Positions 1 through 9,829 of a stretch of 64,000 nucleotides of DNA are shown here, one piece after another (the stretch's first letter is position 1; each line of letters starts with the position of its first letter). The notes under the pieces are model-generated. The model saw only the letters and a list, made by a program, of their open reading frames with translations. It was not told the origin of the DNA and did no database searches. Source of the stretch: Paenibacillus urinalis (lineage in GTDB: Bacteria > Bacillota > Bacilli > Paenibacillales > Paenibacillaceae); contig NZ_CP118108.1 in the NCBI RefSeq assembly GCF_028747985.1, positions 5,058,001-5,122,000 of the forward strand, given 5' to 3'. Position numbers and translations under genes: made by a program.

Positions 1-2405
1 CTTTCCAGCTCACTTGCAGGCAGAGGACGGCTGAAGTAATAGCCTTGAACCTCTCTGCAATTATGCTGGCTGAGAATCTCCAGCTGATCCTTCGTTTCAA
101 TCCCTTCGGCAATGACATTCAAATTCAAATGATGCGCCATATCAATGATGCTGGCAACAATCGCTTTATCATTATCATTGTGAGCGATATCCTGAATAAA
201 GGTACGGTCGATCTTGAGCTTGTTAATGGGCAGTTTTTTTAAGTAGCTCAGCGAGCTGTAGCCGGTTCCAAAATCATCCAGACTTATTCTAATACCCAGA
301 TTGGCCAGCTCCTTGAGTACGCCGCTGGACACCTCCGGATTCATCATCAGACTTTCCGTAATTTCGAGCTCCAAGTACTTGGCCTCAAGCCCCGTCTGCT
401 CAATAACATCCTTAATTTGCTGTGTCAGGCTCGAATGATAGAACTGATGTGATGACAGGTTGACGGCTACTGAGATCAGAGGCGCCCCTGATTCATGCCA
501 AGACTGCATTTGGCGGCATGCTTCGTATAATACCCTCGACTCCAGCTCCATGATTAATCCGGTATCCTCTGCCACAGGGACGAACAGTCCAGGAGGCAAT
601 ATCCCCTTCGTCGGATGATTCCACCTTACGAGGGCTTCGACCCCGATAATGGACTCATCATCTGCCCGGATCTGAGGCTGGTAGTGGAGTAAAAATTCAC
701 CCCGCTCCAACGCTCTACGCAGGTCGGCTTCCAGCTCTACCCGCTGTTCGACCTGGGCGTTCAGCTCGCAGGAGAAGAAGCGGTAGCCGTTCTTCCCGTT
801 CTTCTTCACCTCGTACATCGCCGTATCGGCATTCTTCATCAGCTGGATTGCGTCCCTGCCATGGACTGAATATACTGCGATTCCAATGCTGGTCGAGACA
901 TAATAGTTGTTTCCCTTCATATCATAAGGCTCACTGATTACGGCCATTAAGCGTTCAGCCAGTTCAGCAGCATCTGACTCATGTGTATAATCAAGCAGCA
1001 ATATGGAGAACTCGTCTCCCCCGATACGTCCTATCACCACATTTTTATCCGTGGTATGATGAACGATCCTCTTGCTTATCTCCTTCAAAAGAAGATCCCC
1101 ATATAAATGACCCAGCGAATCATTGATAATCTTAAATCGATCCAGATCCATCACCATTAGCGCAAATGGCTGTGACTCACTATTTTCTCTGTCAATCAGA
1201 TCTGCAAGCACGTTATTAATCAATCTTCGATTAGGCAAGCCGGTCAGATCATCGTGAAACGCTAGAAATTGATTCCTCTCCCTCACTTGCTTCTCATTGG
1301 TAACATCTCTAACGATAATGTAGTGTCCCGTTACCTTCCCCTCGATAATGACGGGTACATGCACCATGTTAAGATCAACACGGCTTCCCGACCGATTATA
1401 GATCACCGATTCGTAGCTGAGCTTCTCCCCTGCTACAGATTTCTTATACATTTCCCGGACTCTCTCCTGTTCACCCGGGTGAAATATCGGAAGAATCTCT
1501 TCAATATGCCGGTTCTTCAGTTCTTCTTCTGCTACCCCCGTGATTCGCTCGACAGCAGGATTAAATCCGATGATGTGATGATTCAAATTGACCGAGATTA
1601 CCCCATCCTGATTGTTATCATAAAGGGACTTATACCATCGTTCCTGCTCTCGCCTCTCCATCTCCTGATGAGAGAACCTGCGTGACACATACAATCCAAT
1701 CATAGAGAGACCTAGAGTAAGCATAGCTCCGCCGGCAATGAGATAACCAAGCCATATTTGATCGAGCTGAACCCCTGACTGGTCCATATGAATATGATTC
1801 ATATCGTACTCAGTCCCCAGCATGCCGATATAGTGCATACCGGAAATTGCAGCACCCATGACGAGCGCACCGGCGAGCTTTTTATAATACCAGCTCTTCG
1901 TATACTTTGGATGTTTAACAAAATAAAAGGAGAGCCACAAAGCTGCAACAGACGCCAGAAAAGCAACGAGCACAGATAGGACCACATAAACCCAGTTGTA
2001 ATAGATGTCAACATCCATAGCCTCCATCCCCATGTAGTGCATAGAGGCAATTCCTGCCGCAATGATGCTCGCCCCTAGATATAATCGCGTTCTGGTCAAT
2101 GATTCATGTGCTACCAGATACAAGGTGACAAACGAAGCTCCAATCCCGACCACAACAGAAGCCAGAATCAGCGTCAGATCATAGGTAACGGTCAGGTGAG
2201 TAGAGCCGGCCATTGTGCCGACAAAATGCATGGACCATACCCCCAGCCCCAAAACAATGGCTCCGTACACAAGCCAGGCCCGATTTGCTCCCTTCGACCT
2301 GTTCAGAGTTCCCGCCAATGTCAATACGTTGTAGGATGAGACGACAGCGATCAGATACGAGAATAGTACCAACAATTGGTCAACAGAATGTTCATTGTGT
2401 TCCAT
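1..2405 (-). CDS. MHYT-PAS-GGDEF-EAL cyclic-di-GMP signalling protein (3' end cut by window edge)
   Basis: Membrane sensor that can both make and break cyclic-di-GMP. The ATG at 2403-2405 follows GAGGGAC. The N-terminal region (about 2400-1690) holds repeated membrane helices with MHFVG, MHYMG and MHYIG motifs, the signature of the MHYT sensor domain, proposed to bind a metal and sense a diatomic gas. A PAS-like segment follows (about 1640-1290). The GGDEF motif is intact at 1008-1022, suggesting a functional diguanylate cyclase. The EAL domain (about 730-1) keeps VEALVRW and DDFGTGYSSL motifs, suggesting phosphodiesterase activity. The reading frame is open to base 1, where the text is GYYFSRPLPASELE, typical of the last residues of an EAL domain, so only a few codons are missing. 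Which activity dominates cannot be told from sequence. Monocistronic as far as visible. Confidence 0.93.
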   Translation of the reverse strand, partial: MEHNEHSVDQLLVLFSYLIAVVSSYNVLTLAGTLNRSKGANRAWLVYGAIVLGLGVWSMHFVGTMAGSTHLTVTYDLTLILASVVVGIGASFVTLYLVAHESLTRTRLYLGASIIAAGIASMHYMGMEAMDVDIYYNWVYVVLSVLVAFLASVAALWLSFYFVKHPKYTKSWYYKKLAGALVMGAAISGMHYIGMLGTEYDMNHIHMDQSGVQLDQIWLGYLIAGGAMLTLGLSMIGLYVSRRFSHQEMERREQERWYKSLYDNNQDGVISVNLNHHIIGFNPAVERITGVAEEELKNRHIEEILPIFHPGEQERVREMYKKSVAGEKLSYESVIYNRSGSRVDLNMVHVPVIIEGKVTGHYIIVRDVTNEKQVRERNQFLAFHDDLTGLPNRRLINNVLADLIDRENSESQPFALMVMDLDRFKIINDSLGHLYGDLLLKEISKRIVHHTTDKNVVIGRIGGDEFSILLLDYTHESDAAELAERLMAVISEPYDMKGNNYYVSTSIGIAVYSVHGRDAIQLMKNADTAMYEVKKNGKNGYRFFSCELNAQVEQRVELEADLRRALERGEFLLHYQPQIRADDESIIGVEALVRWNHPTKGILPPGLFVPVAEDTGLIMELESRVLYEACRQMQSWHESGAPLISVAVNLSSHQFYHSSLTQQIKDVIEQTGLEAKYLELEITESLMMNPEVSSGVLKELANLGIRISLDDFGTGYSSLSYLKKLPINKLKIDRTFIQDIAHNDNDKAIVASIIDMAHHLNLNVIAEGIETKDQLEILSQHNCREVQGYYFSRPLPASELE

Positions 2406-2504
2406 GGAAGTCCCTCTTTCATTTGTCATACACACCAATGAATAATATATCGTCCAATAAAATGCAAAAAGTAACATCACGAGTCACCATTTAATCAACA
2501 AAGA

Positions 2505-2536
2505 AGCCTTAATTCGTCTAATAACGAACTAAGGCT
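2505..2536 (-). terminator. Intrinsic terminator downstream of the broken binding-protein gene
   Basis: Imperfect inverted repeat with 13-base arms (2505-2517 and 2524-2536, one mismatch) and a 6-base loop. Read on the minus strand the stem is followed by TCTTTGTTG. It lies 8 bp past the stop codon at 2545. Confidence 0.6.
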
Positions 2537-2544
2537 GTGTTATG

Positions 2545-4197
2545 TTAAGGATGACGGGCACCGCTGTTGTAACGGTCAAGCGCTTGCTGCTGAATAGCAA
2601 TGGCCTGCTCAATGTTCATAGATTTCAGCTGCTGTATATAGCTGTCAAACTCGGAGAGCGGCTCAATCCCCATAATTATCTTGAGAGACACTTCATCCAC
2701 ATGCTTGTCGACCTCCTGCATAATGGCAGACAGCTCAGCATTCTCCATCTCCGACTTCGGCAGTGCAGGCAGAAGGTGAAGCGAGGCATCCGTGTCCGCC
2801 CAGATCTGAATCGCCTCCTTCTGTTCAGGCAATGTTTAATACTGCTCCAAATAACGAATGTCCTGAACGAACGGGCCAAAATAGCTGGCACGGGTGTACA
2901 TCGCGAGCGCCTGTGACGGAGAGAGCTTATCCTTATTGTTCAGGATGAGATCCGTATAAGTCGGATATCCATCGATCATCTCGTAGCTCAAGCCTTCCAT
3001 TCCAAAGTTAAACAGCAGGTGTCCTTCTTCTCCATAGCCGTAATCCAGCATACGGATCGCTGCCTCCGCATTCTGAATACTGCCTGACAGTGCTACCCCG
3101 CCGCTGATGCCCACCTCAGGAGCCAGCTGTCCGAACTTGGGACGCATCCCTTCACTAAGGACGGGATAAGGTGCTGCGATGAGTTCTGCTGAAGGTCTCT
3201 CTTCCCTGATCTTCGGCAGCCATGTTCCAATACCCGCTCCTGCATTCCATATCGCTGCACCGCTCCTCTCCATCGTCATGTTCATATCCTGGGTTTCGGT
3301 ATCGGTTGTTGCAAAATGCTGGTCAATGAGACCTTCCGCGTACCACGATCGAAACAAAGCAAGAAACTCCTTATATTCAGGCTCCATCGGACCGAATTTG
3401 ACAGCTCCGTCCTCCATGTAGAAGCCTTTTCTTATTCCGTAGGCTCCTACGAAGCCCCCGCTCTCAATACCGGATAAAGGGTTTGAATTACCCAGGATCG
3501 TAAGCGGAGCAGGTACCCCTTTTTGCTCTTTGAAGGCGGTTAGTACGGTATGCCACTCCTCAATGGTCTCAGGGACAGGCAGCTTAAGCTCATCCAGCCA
3601 ATCCTTCCTTATAATCGGACCCTGATAGGTGCGCAGCTTATCCTCTGCCTGAATGAACGGAAAGACGTAATAGCTTCCATCTGCCGTCTTGATTTGACGA
3701 TCAATTTCTGGGTGTTCTTCGAGAAACTGTTTAAAATGGGGGGCATGCTCCTCGATAAGCTCATTTAGTGGAAGGATAATGCCGTCATGAATCGCCTTCT
3801 CCGGTCCTCCAGGATAATTCATCCATTCATACTCGATCATATCTGGCAAATGACCGGATGTGATCATCACATTAAACGCCTCTTTACCTTGATTGAGAGG
3901 CGGATTCATAAACGTAACATTCACACCTGTTCTCCGCTTCCATTCCTGAAAGAAAGGAATATCCTCCAGATTAGATTTGATACTTGCCGCGTTATTGCTG
4001 AGGCCTGCCCAATACGTTAGATGGGCCTCGTTATCCCGTACATCATCAGATTCCGTATGATGAAGTTCAGCCACACTCATTAGAGAAGATTCATTATTCT
4101 CCCCTGTACTCAGCATGCAGGCGGACAGCATGAGCATGGTTAGAACAGCCAGAGCAGCGATCCACCCTCGCTGATATCGTAGCAGCCGGCCTCCCAT
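2545..4197 (-). pseudogene. LplA-type extracellular solute-binding lipoprotein, split by an in-frame TAA
   Basis: Substrate-binding lipoprotein of a CUT1-type sugar ABC importer. The start at 4197 follows AAAGGAGGCA. A signal peptide ends in a lipobox with Cys in LMLSACML. The frame is open for 453 codons to a TAA at 2836-2838, then continues in the same frame for 95 codons to 2545. The text around the stop, RYLEQY-stop-TLPEQKEAI, matches RYIEQYLALETQREAI of the intact paralogue at 9830-11458, which has Leu at this place; TTA to TAA is one base change. Total length (550 codons) agrees with the paralogue (about 542). Translation would lose the C-terminal 96 residues. It sits 15 bp after the AraC-type regulator gene and is probably cotranscribed with it. 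Either a young pseudogene, a truncated but working protein, or a sequencing error. Confidence 0.85.
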
Positions 4198-4212
4198 CCA
4201 TGTGCCTCCTTT

Positions 4213-6549
4213 CTAATAGAGCTCTTTATATTTGCCAGGCGTAATCCCTTCATACTTTTTGAACACTCTGATAAATGTTGCAGCATCGTTATATCCTACA
4301 TGCTTGGAGATTTCATTGATGGAATCCTGCTTGGCAGTCATCATCTGCTTGGCCTGCTCGATCCGATATTTGTGAATGCAGTCAAGCAGACCTTCTCCTG
4401 TATGCATTCTAAACAGCTTGGACAGATAGCTCCCCTTCAGCTCGAAATGCTCTCCAATCGAATTAACATTCAAATTCATATCCTGATAGTTCTCTTCGAT
4501 GTAGCTCGTGACCTGTGCCGTCAAACGCACCAGGCTGTCTTCTCTCTCCTGCGTGATACCGAGTGTGCGCTTGGCTGCTGCATAAGAGCAAACCTCCTTT
4601 AACAAGGACTCCAGCGCCTCACGCATTTCCTGAATCGTATCACAATCGGTAATGTGTTCAATGAAGCGCGGATTTCGCTCCATGATGCTCCGATCGACCT
4701 CGTTAATCGCCTTCATCATGGTCGCCGCAAGGTTATACATCAGACACCGGGCAATGGTTAAGGACATGACCGGCTTGTTAAAGTTGCGATCTGTTATTTC
4801 TGTCATATAATCGGTTGCCTGCTCTACTTCTCCGGCCTTGATCAGATTGATCAGCTGCTGCTCGACCTGCAGCGGATAATAGTAGCCATATTGATCTTCC
4901 AGGGCTCCCTCTATTCGAATATCCTCATGCTGGATAATTCCACTCTTGCCCAGAACCATCTTATATTCCATCGCATCCACAGCCTCTTGATAGGCTGTAG
5001 CTATTCCAATCCATGAGCTGTGCTGCCCGCTGATCGATACGGTTAATTCCATCTCATATCGATAAAGGAACTGCTTCGCTTCTGATGCAATGGCATGAAG
5101 ATCGGCCGCCGGCTCGCAAGAATCCGCTTTCAAATTTACGAGGCACACCATCATATCATCTACCTCGGCAACATACCCTACATGCTGATGCGTATGCACC
5201 AGCTCCTCTGCCACATTGGAAACGATCAGCTGGATGAGCTTTCTTCGTTCGTTGATATCAATACCCGGAAGCTTCTCATACAAGCTCTCTTCATTTTCCA
5301 CGTCGAACAAAATGACAGCAAAATCCTGCGATTGCAGCGGCATGTGAAAGGAGCGAAAGGCATCCTCATACGGGACCAGTGTATCGGGCCTGCCCTTCAG
5401 CAGACGATTAATCAAGTTGGACCTGAGCACCTGTTCATGCTTGTGCAGCTGCATGGTGATTTCATCATGCTTCGTTCTTGTCTGCAGGACTGCCTCTTGG
5501 ATAAAACGCAGCTCATTGCCCTCCTGGGGCTCCACCGTTCCAGTATGATCTGTCAGTGCACGCACCAGCTGCTGGATCGGCGAATAATTCCTTCTCATAA
5601 AAAACCAGGTAATGAGTATCGCACTGATGATGCTCACGGCGATGCTGATATATGTGAAGCTGCGGACATATTCGGCTTTTTCCCAATAGATCCGGCTTGG
5701 GATAATGAGCGCATATTTCAACTCCGATACGGCTGATGGAATATAAAATATTTCCGATTCTCCTGCTGCTGCTGCGGATAGCTCTACCCGTTGCCCCTTC
5801 AGGAATGGAGCAAGCTCCGGTGCATCCGGACGAGTGGACATAAGCACCTCGTTATTGTCATTCAGAATGAGCAGCAGCCCTTCATTAAAGCCGGCAATGC
5901 TCTCCAGCGGCTTCTGAAACCGGGTCATATCGGCCATAACGACCACGCTTCCGGTATCTCTCCCATTTAAGCCCTTAGGCAGATGTGTTATGTAGGCAAT
6001 GGATGACGGTAGCTCCGTATTATTTAAATGGGGCAGTACCGTAAAGCGGCTTGGCCCTGGACGCTGAATTGTATCTTTCCAGTGCTCATAGGTGAGATTC
6101 CCTGTATCATGCAGCGTGCGAAACGCCGTTTCCATATCCCGCACATTCCCGGAACGGAGGACAGAATGATCGCTGTCCCGAACAATATAGAACTCGTCGA
6201 TTGAGGCATAAGATGTCTTGTACAGCTTGAACTGCTGAACTAATTGATAGGAAGTATAGGAAGATTCCTCAGGAGAAATATTGGAGTACATCAGTGTCTG
6301 CAGGTTCGAATTCCAGGTCATCTCCATACTCAGTCGCTTCATCAGATCAACTTGGTTATCGATCGTATATCTGACTTGCTTCAGAAGCGAATCATTCGCC
6401 CGGTCAATCTCGCCCTTCAGTGTATCGCTTGCCTGAAAGTAGATGACAAGACTGATGATGATCGGTATAAAAAGGACTGCCGTGTAAGAAACAAGCCAGG
6501 TGACAATGATGCTCTCACGCTTTTGCCACAAATGTTGAATGTTCCTCAA
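4213..6549 (-). CDS. Membrane-anchored AraC-family transcriptional regulator
   Basis: A 778-residue one-component regulator common beside Lpl-type importers in Paenibacillus. It has a TM helix at about 17-40, an extracytoplasmic sensing region (about 41-295), a second TM helix at about 297-318, a long cytoplasmic linker, and a C-terminal AraC HTH domain (about 680-775, with SYLSKLFRMHTGEGL and FIRVFKKYEGITPGKYK). No response-regulator receiver domain is present, so signal transfer is probably direct through the membrane. It is followed after 15 bp by the broken binding-protein gene and lies downstream of the importer/GH88 operon, whose expression it may control in response to the sugar. The target is inferred from position only. 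Confidence 0.88.
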   Translation of the reverse strand: MRNIQHLWQKRESIIVTWLVSYTAVLFIPIIISLVIYFQASDTLKGEIDRANDSLLKQVRYTIDNQVDLMKRLSMEMTWNSNLQTLMYSNISPEESSYTSYQLVQQFKLYKTSYASIDEFYIVRDSDHSVLRSGNVRDMETAFRTLHDTGNLTYEHWKDTIQRPGPSRFTVLPHLNNTELPSSIAYITHLPKGLNGRDTGSVVVMADMTRFQKPLESIAGFNEGLLLILNDNNEVLMSTRPDAPELAPFLKGQRVELSAAAAGESEIFYIPSAVSELKYALIIPSRIYWEKAEYVRSFTYISIAVSIISAILITWFFMRRNYSPIQQLVRALTDHTGTVEPQEGNELRFIQEAVLQTRTKHDEITMQLHKHEQVLRSNLINRLLKGRPDTLVPYEDAFRSFHMPLQSQDFAVILFDVENEESLYEKLPGIDINERRKLIQLIVSNVAEELVHTHQHVGYVAEVDDMMVCLVNLKADSCEPAADLHAIASEAKQFLYRYEMELTVSISGQHSSWIGIATAYQEAVDAMEYKMVLGKSGIIQHEDIRIEGALEDQYGYYYPLQVEQQLINLIKAGEVEQATDYMTEITDRNFNKPVMSLTIARCLMYNLAATMMKAINEVDRSIMERNPRFIEHITDCDTIQEMREALESLLKEVCSYAAAKRTLGITQEREDSLVRLTAQVTSYIEENYQDMNLNVNSIGEHFELKGSYLSKLFRMHTGEGLLDCIHKYRIEQAKQMMTAKQDSINEISKHVGYNDAATFIRVFKKYEGITPGKYKELY

Positions 6550-6699
6550 TAGTCCATCACCCTATTATTCGTTTTTTTGTGAAGTTCACTGACTGTGGAT
6601 TACATTATAACGAAACAAGGGCAGGGACGGAATATACAATAAGTACAATACCATGAGCAAAACGTACAATCCGCAGCCAGATGATTAATAAAAATGAAC

Positions 6700-6776
6700 G
6701 CAAAAAGCCCGAAGGACAGCAGTTATACTGTCATTCGGGACAGCCCGAAGGACAGCCGCTATACTGTCATTCGGGG
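6700..6776 (-). terminator. Tandem duplicated intrinsic terminator after the GH88 gene
   Basis: Two near-identical hairpins with a 36-bp period (6708-6739 and 6744-6775), each of the form CCCGAAGGACAG-loop-CTGTCATTCGGG. On the minus strand the distal one runs into CTTTTTGCG. They end the importer/GH88 operon and separate it from the regulator gene at 6549. The rest of 6550-6810 shows only a likely regulator promoter area, with no clear box. Confidence 0.8.
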
Positions 6777-6810
6777 ATCTGCGCTATATTGAGCTGTATA
6801 TCCAGCAATA

Positions 6811-7932
6811 CTAGAATATCCGATGCTTCCAACCATTCAGCTTCGCGGTCGCCTCGACGAAGAAGTAATCTCCATATATGAGCGACACGTTGACATTCTC
6901 ATCCGCAGGACGGTTTCCCGTCCCCTGCAGGAGCATTCCTTCATGGGCACTGTTGTCCCATGTTCCGTAAGACTGATACAGAGAACTGAGGATACGTTCA
7001 GCTGCTGCACGATATCCTCTCCCCTGGGTGTCTCCAAGATGTCCCGCCAGATCGATGAGACCCGAAGCTGCACAGGCCCCCGCGGAGCTGTCTCTCGGGA
7101 TCCCCCCATCCTCTTCCTCTGCTCTAAAGTCCCAGTAAGGGACCCCATCCTCTGGCAGATGAGCGATGAAGAAATTAGCGACACGCTGTGCAGCGCGAAG
7201 ATACGTCTCATCTCCTGTATGCGTATACGCATTCGTCATCCCGTACAGTGCCCACGCTGCTCCCCGACTCCAGGCCGACTCCGGAGCTGCCCCTTGACCG
7301 CCGATTGCATCTGCCCACTCTCCTGTCTCCGGGTTAAACCGGACGATGTGATAAGTAGAGCCGTCCTCCCGAATAAAGTGCCTCACGACCGTATCCGCAT
7401 GAGCTCTGGCCACATGCATGAACCTTGGATCGCTGCTCTCCTTCGCAGCCCAGAACAACAAAGAGAGGTTCATTGTGGTATCGACGATCGACCATCCTGT
7501 CTTATCCGCTTTCCAGGCCCTGATAAAATCCCCCTTCAGATTGAACCTTCCTGCGAGGAAATTGGCCGCAAACAACCCCCTTCTTGCTCCATCCTTGTCG
7601 CCTGTAATCGTGTGCTTGATGACCGCTGTCGGCAGAAACTGAAAGCCCACATCATGATCATAACGGTTCTCCGTCAGGAACAGCTGCTCCATTCGTTCAT
7701 CCCAGCTCCAGGCGGCATCCTTGTACCGCTGCTCACCCGTCATATCATGCATAATCCACAGAATACCCGGCCAGAATCCGGACGTCCACCAATCTAGTCT
7801 CGTATCATCGTAGATACCGTCACTCTTCGCCACATGAGGACACTTGCCAGCTATCTTGGGAAGCACCGCATCGACCTTTTTACCGATTTGTTCCCACACC
7901 GCCTGATTTGCGGCTGTTTGCACTTGTACCAT
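6811..7932 (-). CDS. GH88 unsaturated glucuronyl/rhamnogalacturonyl hydrolase
   Basis: Cytoplasmic hydrolase that removes the 4,5-unsaturated uronic acid left at the non-reducing end of oligosaccharides by polysaccharide lyases. The 373-residue length fits GH88. The DHDxGF motif (about 92-97) and IVDTTMN motif (about 149-155) hold the two conserved Asp of the family; GQGAAPESAWSRGAAWALYG is also typical. No signal peptide, as expected for an enzyme acting on imported oligosaccharides. The open frame reaches 7947, but the codons before 7932 (ATG GAG GGA TTG) form the ribosome binding site GGAGGG, so the second ATG at 7932 is chosen. It is the last gene of the operon with the SBP, LplB and LplC. 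The polymer (gellan, glycosaminoglycan, pectin or xanthan fragments) cannot be told; no lyase gene is in the window. Confidence 0.88.
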   Translation of the reverse strand: MVQVQTAANQAVWEQIGKKVDAVLPKIAGKCPHVAKSDGIYDDTRLDWWTSGFWPGILWIMHDMTGEQRYKDAAWSWDERMEQLFLTENRYDHDVGFQFLPTAVIKHTITGDKDGARRGLFAANFLAGRFNLKGDFIRAWKADKTGWSIVDTTMNLSLLFWAAKESSDPRFMHVARAHADTVVRHFIREDGSTYHIVRFNPETGEWADAIGGQGAAPESAWSRGAAWALYGMTNAYTHTGDETYLRAAQRVANFFIAHLPEDGVPYWDFRAEEEDGGIPRDSSAGACAASGLIDLAGHLGDTQGRGYRAAAERILSSLYQSYGTWDNSAHEGMLLQGTGNRPADENVNVSLIYGDYFFVEATAKLNGWKHRIF

Positions 7933-7963
7933 GAACAATCCCTCCATCCGCTGAATTTGGATA

Positions 7964-8845
7964 CTAGCCTTTAAGCGAACCTACCATGACGCCTTTAACG
8001 AAAAAGCGCTGCACAAACGGGTACACGCACAGAATCGGTACTGTTGCGACGATGATTGTGGCATATTTAATCGTTTCCCCAATCTGAAAACGGTCTCCGG
8101 CTGAGGCGCCAGTGGACATGCTGTCTGTGGAGTTGGCAATCAGAATCTCCCTCAGCACCAGCTGGAGCGGGAACAGCTCCCGGCTCTTAATGAACACCGA
8201 TGCATAGAACCAGCCGTTCCATTTATCTACGGCATAATACAGAATCATAACGGCAATGACCGGCATGGACAGCGGAATGATAATACGGAATAAGATGGTA
8301 AAGTGGTTGGCACCATCAATTTTGGCCGATTCCTCAAGACTGTCCGGTATGCCCATAAATGCCGTACGCATAATGATTAAGTTAAACGTGCTGATGCTGA
8401 AAGGAATAATGGTAGACCAGAGCGAATCCAGCAGTCCGACGCCCTTGACCACAAGATAGAGAGGAATCAGCCCGCCGCTGAAAAACATCGTAAATACGAT
8501 CAGGAACATGAACACCTTATTCCACATCACATTTTTGCGTGACAGCACGTACGCCCCCAGAGAAGTCATCAGTAAATTCACGGTGACCCCCACCACGACA
8601 ATGAACAGCGTATTCCGAAACCCGAGTCCAATCCCCGGGTTAGCAAGCACGCTTCGATAAGCATCCAGATTAAAGCCTAGCGGCCGCCACAGAATTCCGT
8701 CATTCTGCAGCAGCTTCGCCGCATCGCTGAAGGAAGCGAATAGTACATACAGCAAGGGATACAGCGTCGCTGTAACCAGCAGCAGGAGGAATGTATAATT
8801 GATGAGATCAAAGATTCGGTCAAACCAGCCAGTTTCCTTTTTCAT
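7964..8845 (-). CDS. LplC-type sugar ABC transporter permease
   Basis: Inner-membrane subunit of a CUT1 carbohydrate importer, 293 residues with about six TM helices and the EAA loop seen as EESAKIDGANHFTILFRIIIPLSMP (the ATPase docking site). The C-terminus VQRFFVKGVMVGSLKG is typical of YtcP/LplC proteins. The ATG follows GGTGAGGTG. It is 11 bp after lplB and 31 bp before the GH88 gene. As is usual for this family, no ATP-binding subunit is encoded nearby; a shared MsmX-type ATPase elsewhere in the genome is expected. Confidence 0.92.
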   Translation of the reverse strand: MKKETGWFDRIFDLINYTFLLLLVTATLYPLLYVLFASFSDAAKLLQNDGILWRPLGFNLDAYRSVLANPGIGLGFRNTLFIVVVGVTVNLLMTSLGAYVLSRKNVMWNKVFMFLIVFTMFFSGGLIPLYLVVKGVGLLDSLWSTIIPFSISTFNLIIMRTAFMGIPDSLEESAKIDGANHFTILFRIIIPLSMPVIAVMILYYAVDKWNGWFYASVFIKSRELFPLQLVLREILIANSTDSMSTGASAGDRFQIGETIKYATIIVATVPILCVYPFVQRFFVKGVMVGSLKG

Positions 8846-8856
8846 ATCGCTTCACC

Positions 8857-9780
8857 TCACCATAGGCTGTTATTACTGACTCTTCGGCTAATGTAGTTGG
8901 CTGTCACCAGCAGAATCAAATTGATGACGGAGTTGAACAAGCCCACCGCTGAGCTGTAGCTCCATCCGAATTCCAGAAGTCCCTTCCGATAGACGAAGGA
9001 GGAGATGACATCAGCTGTCTCATAGGTCACCGGATTGTACAGCAGGATAATTTTTTCGAAGCCGACATTTAGAAGATTCCCCATCCGGAGTATGAGCATA
9101 ATCGTGATCGTAGGCAGAATGCCGGGCAGAGTAATGTAGAACATCTGCTTCAAACGGTTCGCTCCGTCAATGCGTGCAGCTTCATACTGCTCTTGGTCAA
9201 TGCTCGTAAGTGCCGCAATGTAGATGATGGATTCCCAGCCGATCCGCTGCCATATTTCGGACAGAATGTAGATCGGCCTGAACAGCTCGGGCTTCTGGAG
9301 CATCGCCTGCCCATCATAGCCAAGCCACATGAATAATCGATTGATCAGACCATCCGCATTTGTAAAATCCGTAATAATTCCGCAGATCACGACCAATGAA
9401 ATAAAATAAGGCATATACGTAATTGTCTGGACGACCCGCTTGAACCGCCGCTGTCGAACCTCATTTATGAGCAGAGCCAGCAGTATCGGCATCGGGAACT
9501 CAAACAGCAGAGAGTATAGGCTGATCAGCAGCGTGTTCTTTAGAATCCGCCAAAAATAGTAGCTGTCAAAAAAATCAATGAAATGCTTCAGACCGACCCA
9601 ATCGCTGCCGAGAATGCCTTTAATAGGGGTATAGTCTTTGAAAGCAATGACTGCACCGTACATCGGCGTGTAATGAAAAATGAGATAGTACGCGACGACC
9701 GGAAGCATCATGAGATAAAGGTATTTATTCAACATGAAATCCCGGATAAACCGGCTTTTGAAAGATCGGGAATGGTTCAT
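8857..9780 (-). CDS. LplB-type sugar ABC transporter permease
   Basis: Partner membrane subunit of the same importer, 307 residues. It begins in the cytoplasm, then YLYLMMLPVVAYYLIFHY forms TM1, and FKDYTPIKGILGSDWVGLKHF is the segment typical of LplB/YteP. The EAA loop is seen as EQYEAARIDGANRLKQMFYI. It lies between the binding-protein gene (49 bp upstream) and lplC. With lplC it forms a heterodimeric channel for oligosaccharides. Confidence 0.92.
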   Translation of the reverse strand: MNHSRSFKSRFIRDFMLNKYLYLMMLPVVAYYLIFHYTPMYGAVIAFKDYTPIKGILGSDWVGLKHFIDFFDSYYFWRILKNTLLISLYSLLFEFPMPILLALLINEVRQRRFKRVVQTITYMPYFISLVVICGIITDFTNADGLINRLFMWLGYDGQAMLQKPELFRPIYILSEIWQRIGWESIIYIAALTSIDQEQYEAARIDGANRLKQMFYITLPGILPTITIMLILRMGNLLNVGFEKIILLYNPVTYETADVISSFVYRKGLLEFGWSYSSAVGLFNSVINLILLVTANYISRRVSNNSLW

Positions 9781-9829
9781 GGGGCGGTTTAGTCACCTCA
9801 TTCTTTTGAGAGTTTATTGATCCTTTTGG

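Noticed and set aside
2542..2916. 124-codon plus-strand open frame at the end of the broken binding-protein gene
   Set aside because: The minus-strand frame matches the intact paralogue across the same bases; the plus frame is a shadow.
6823..7797. 324-codon open frame on the plus strand
   Set aside because: Shadow of the GH88 gene; Arg/Ser/Pro-rich translation without domain signal.
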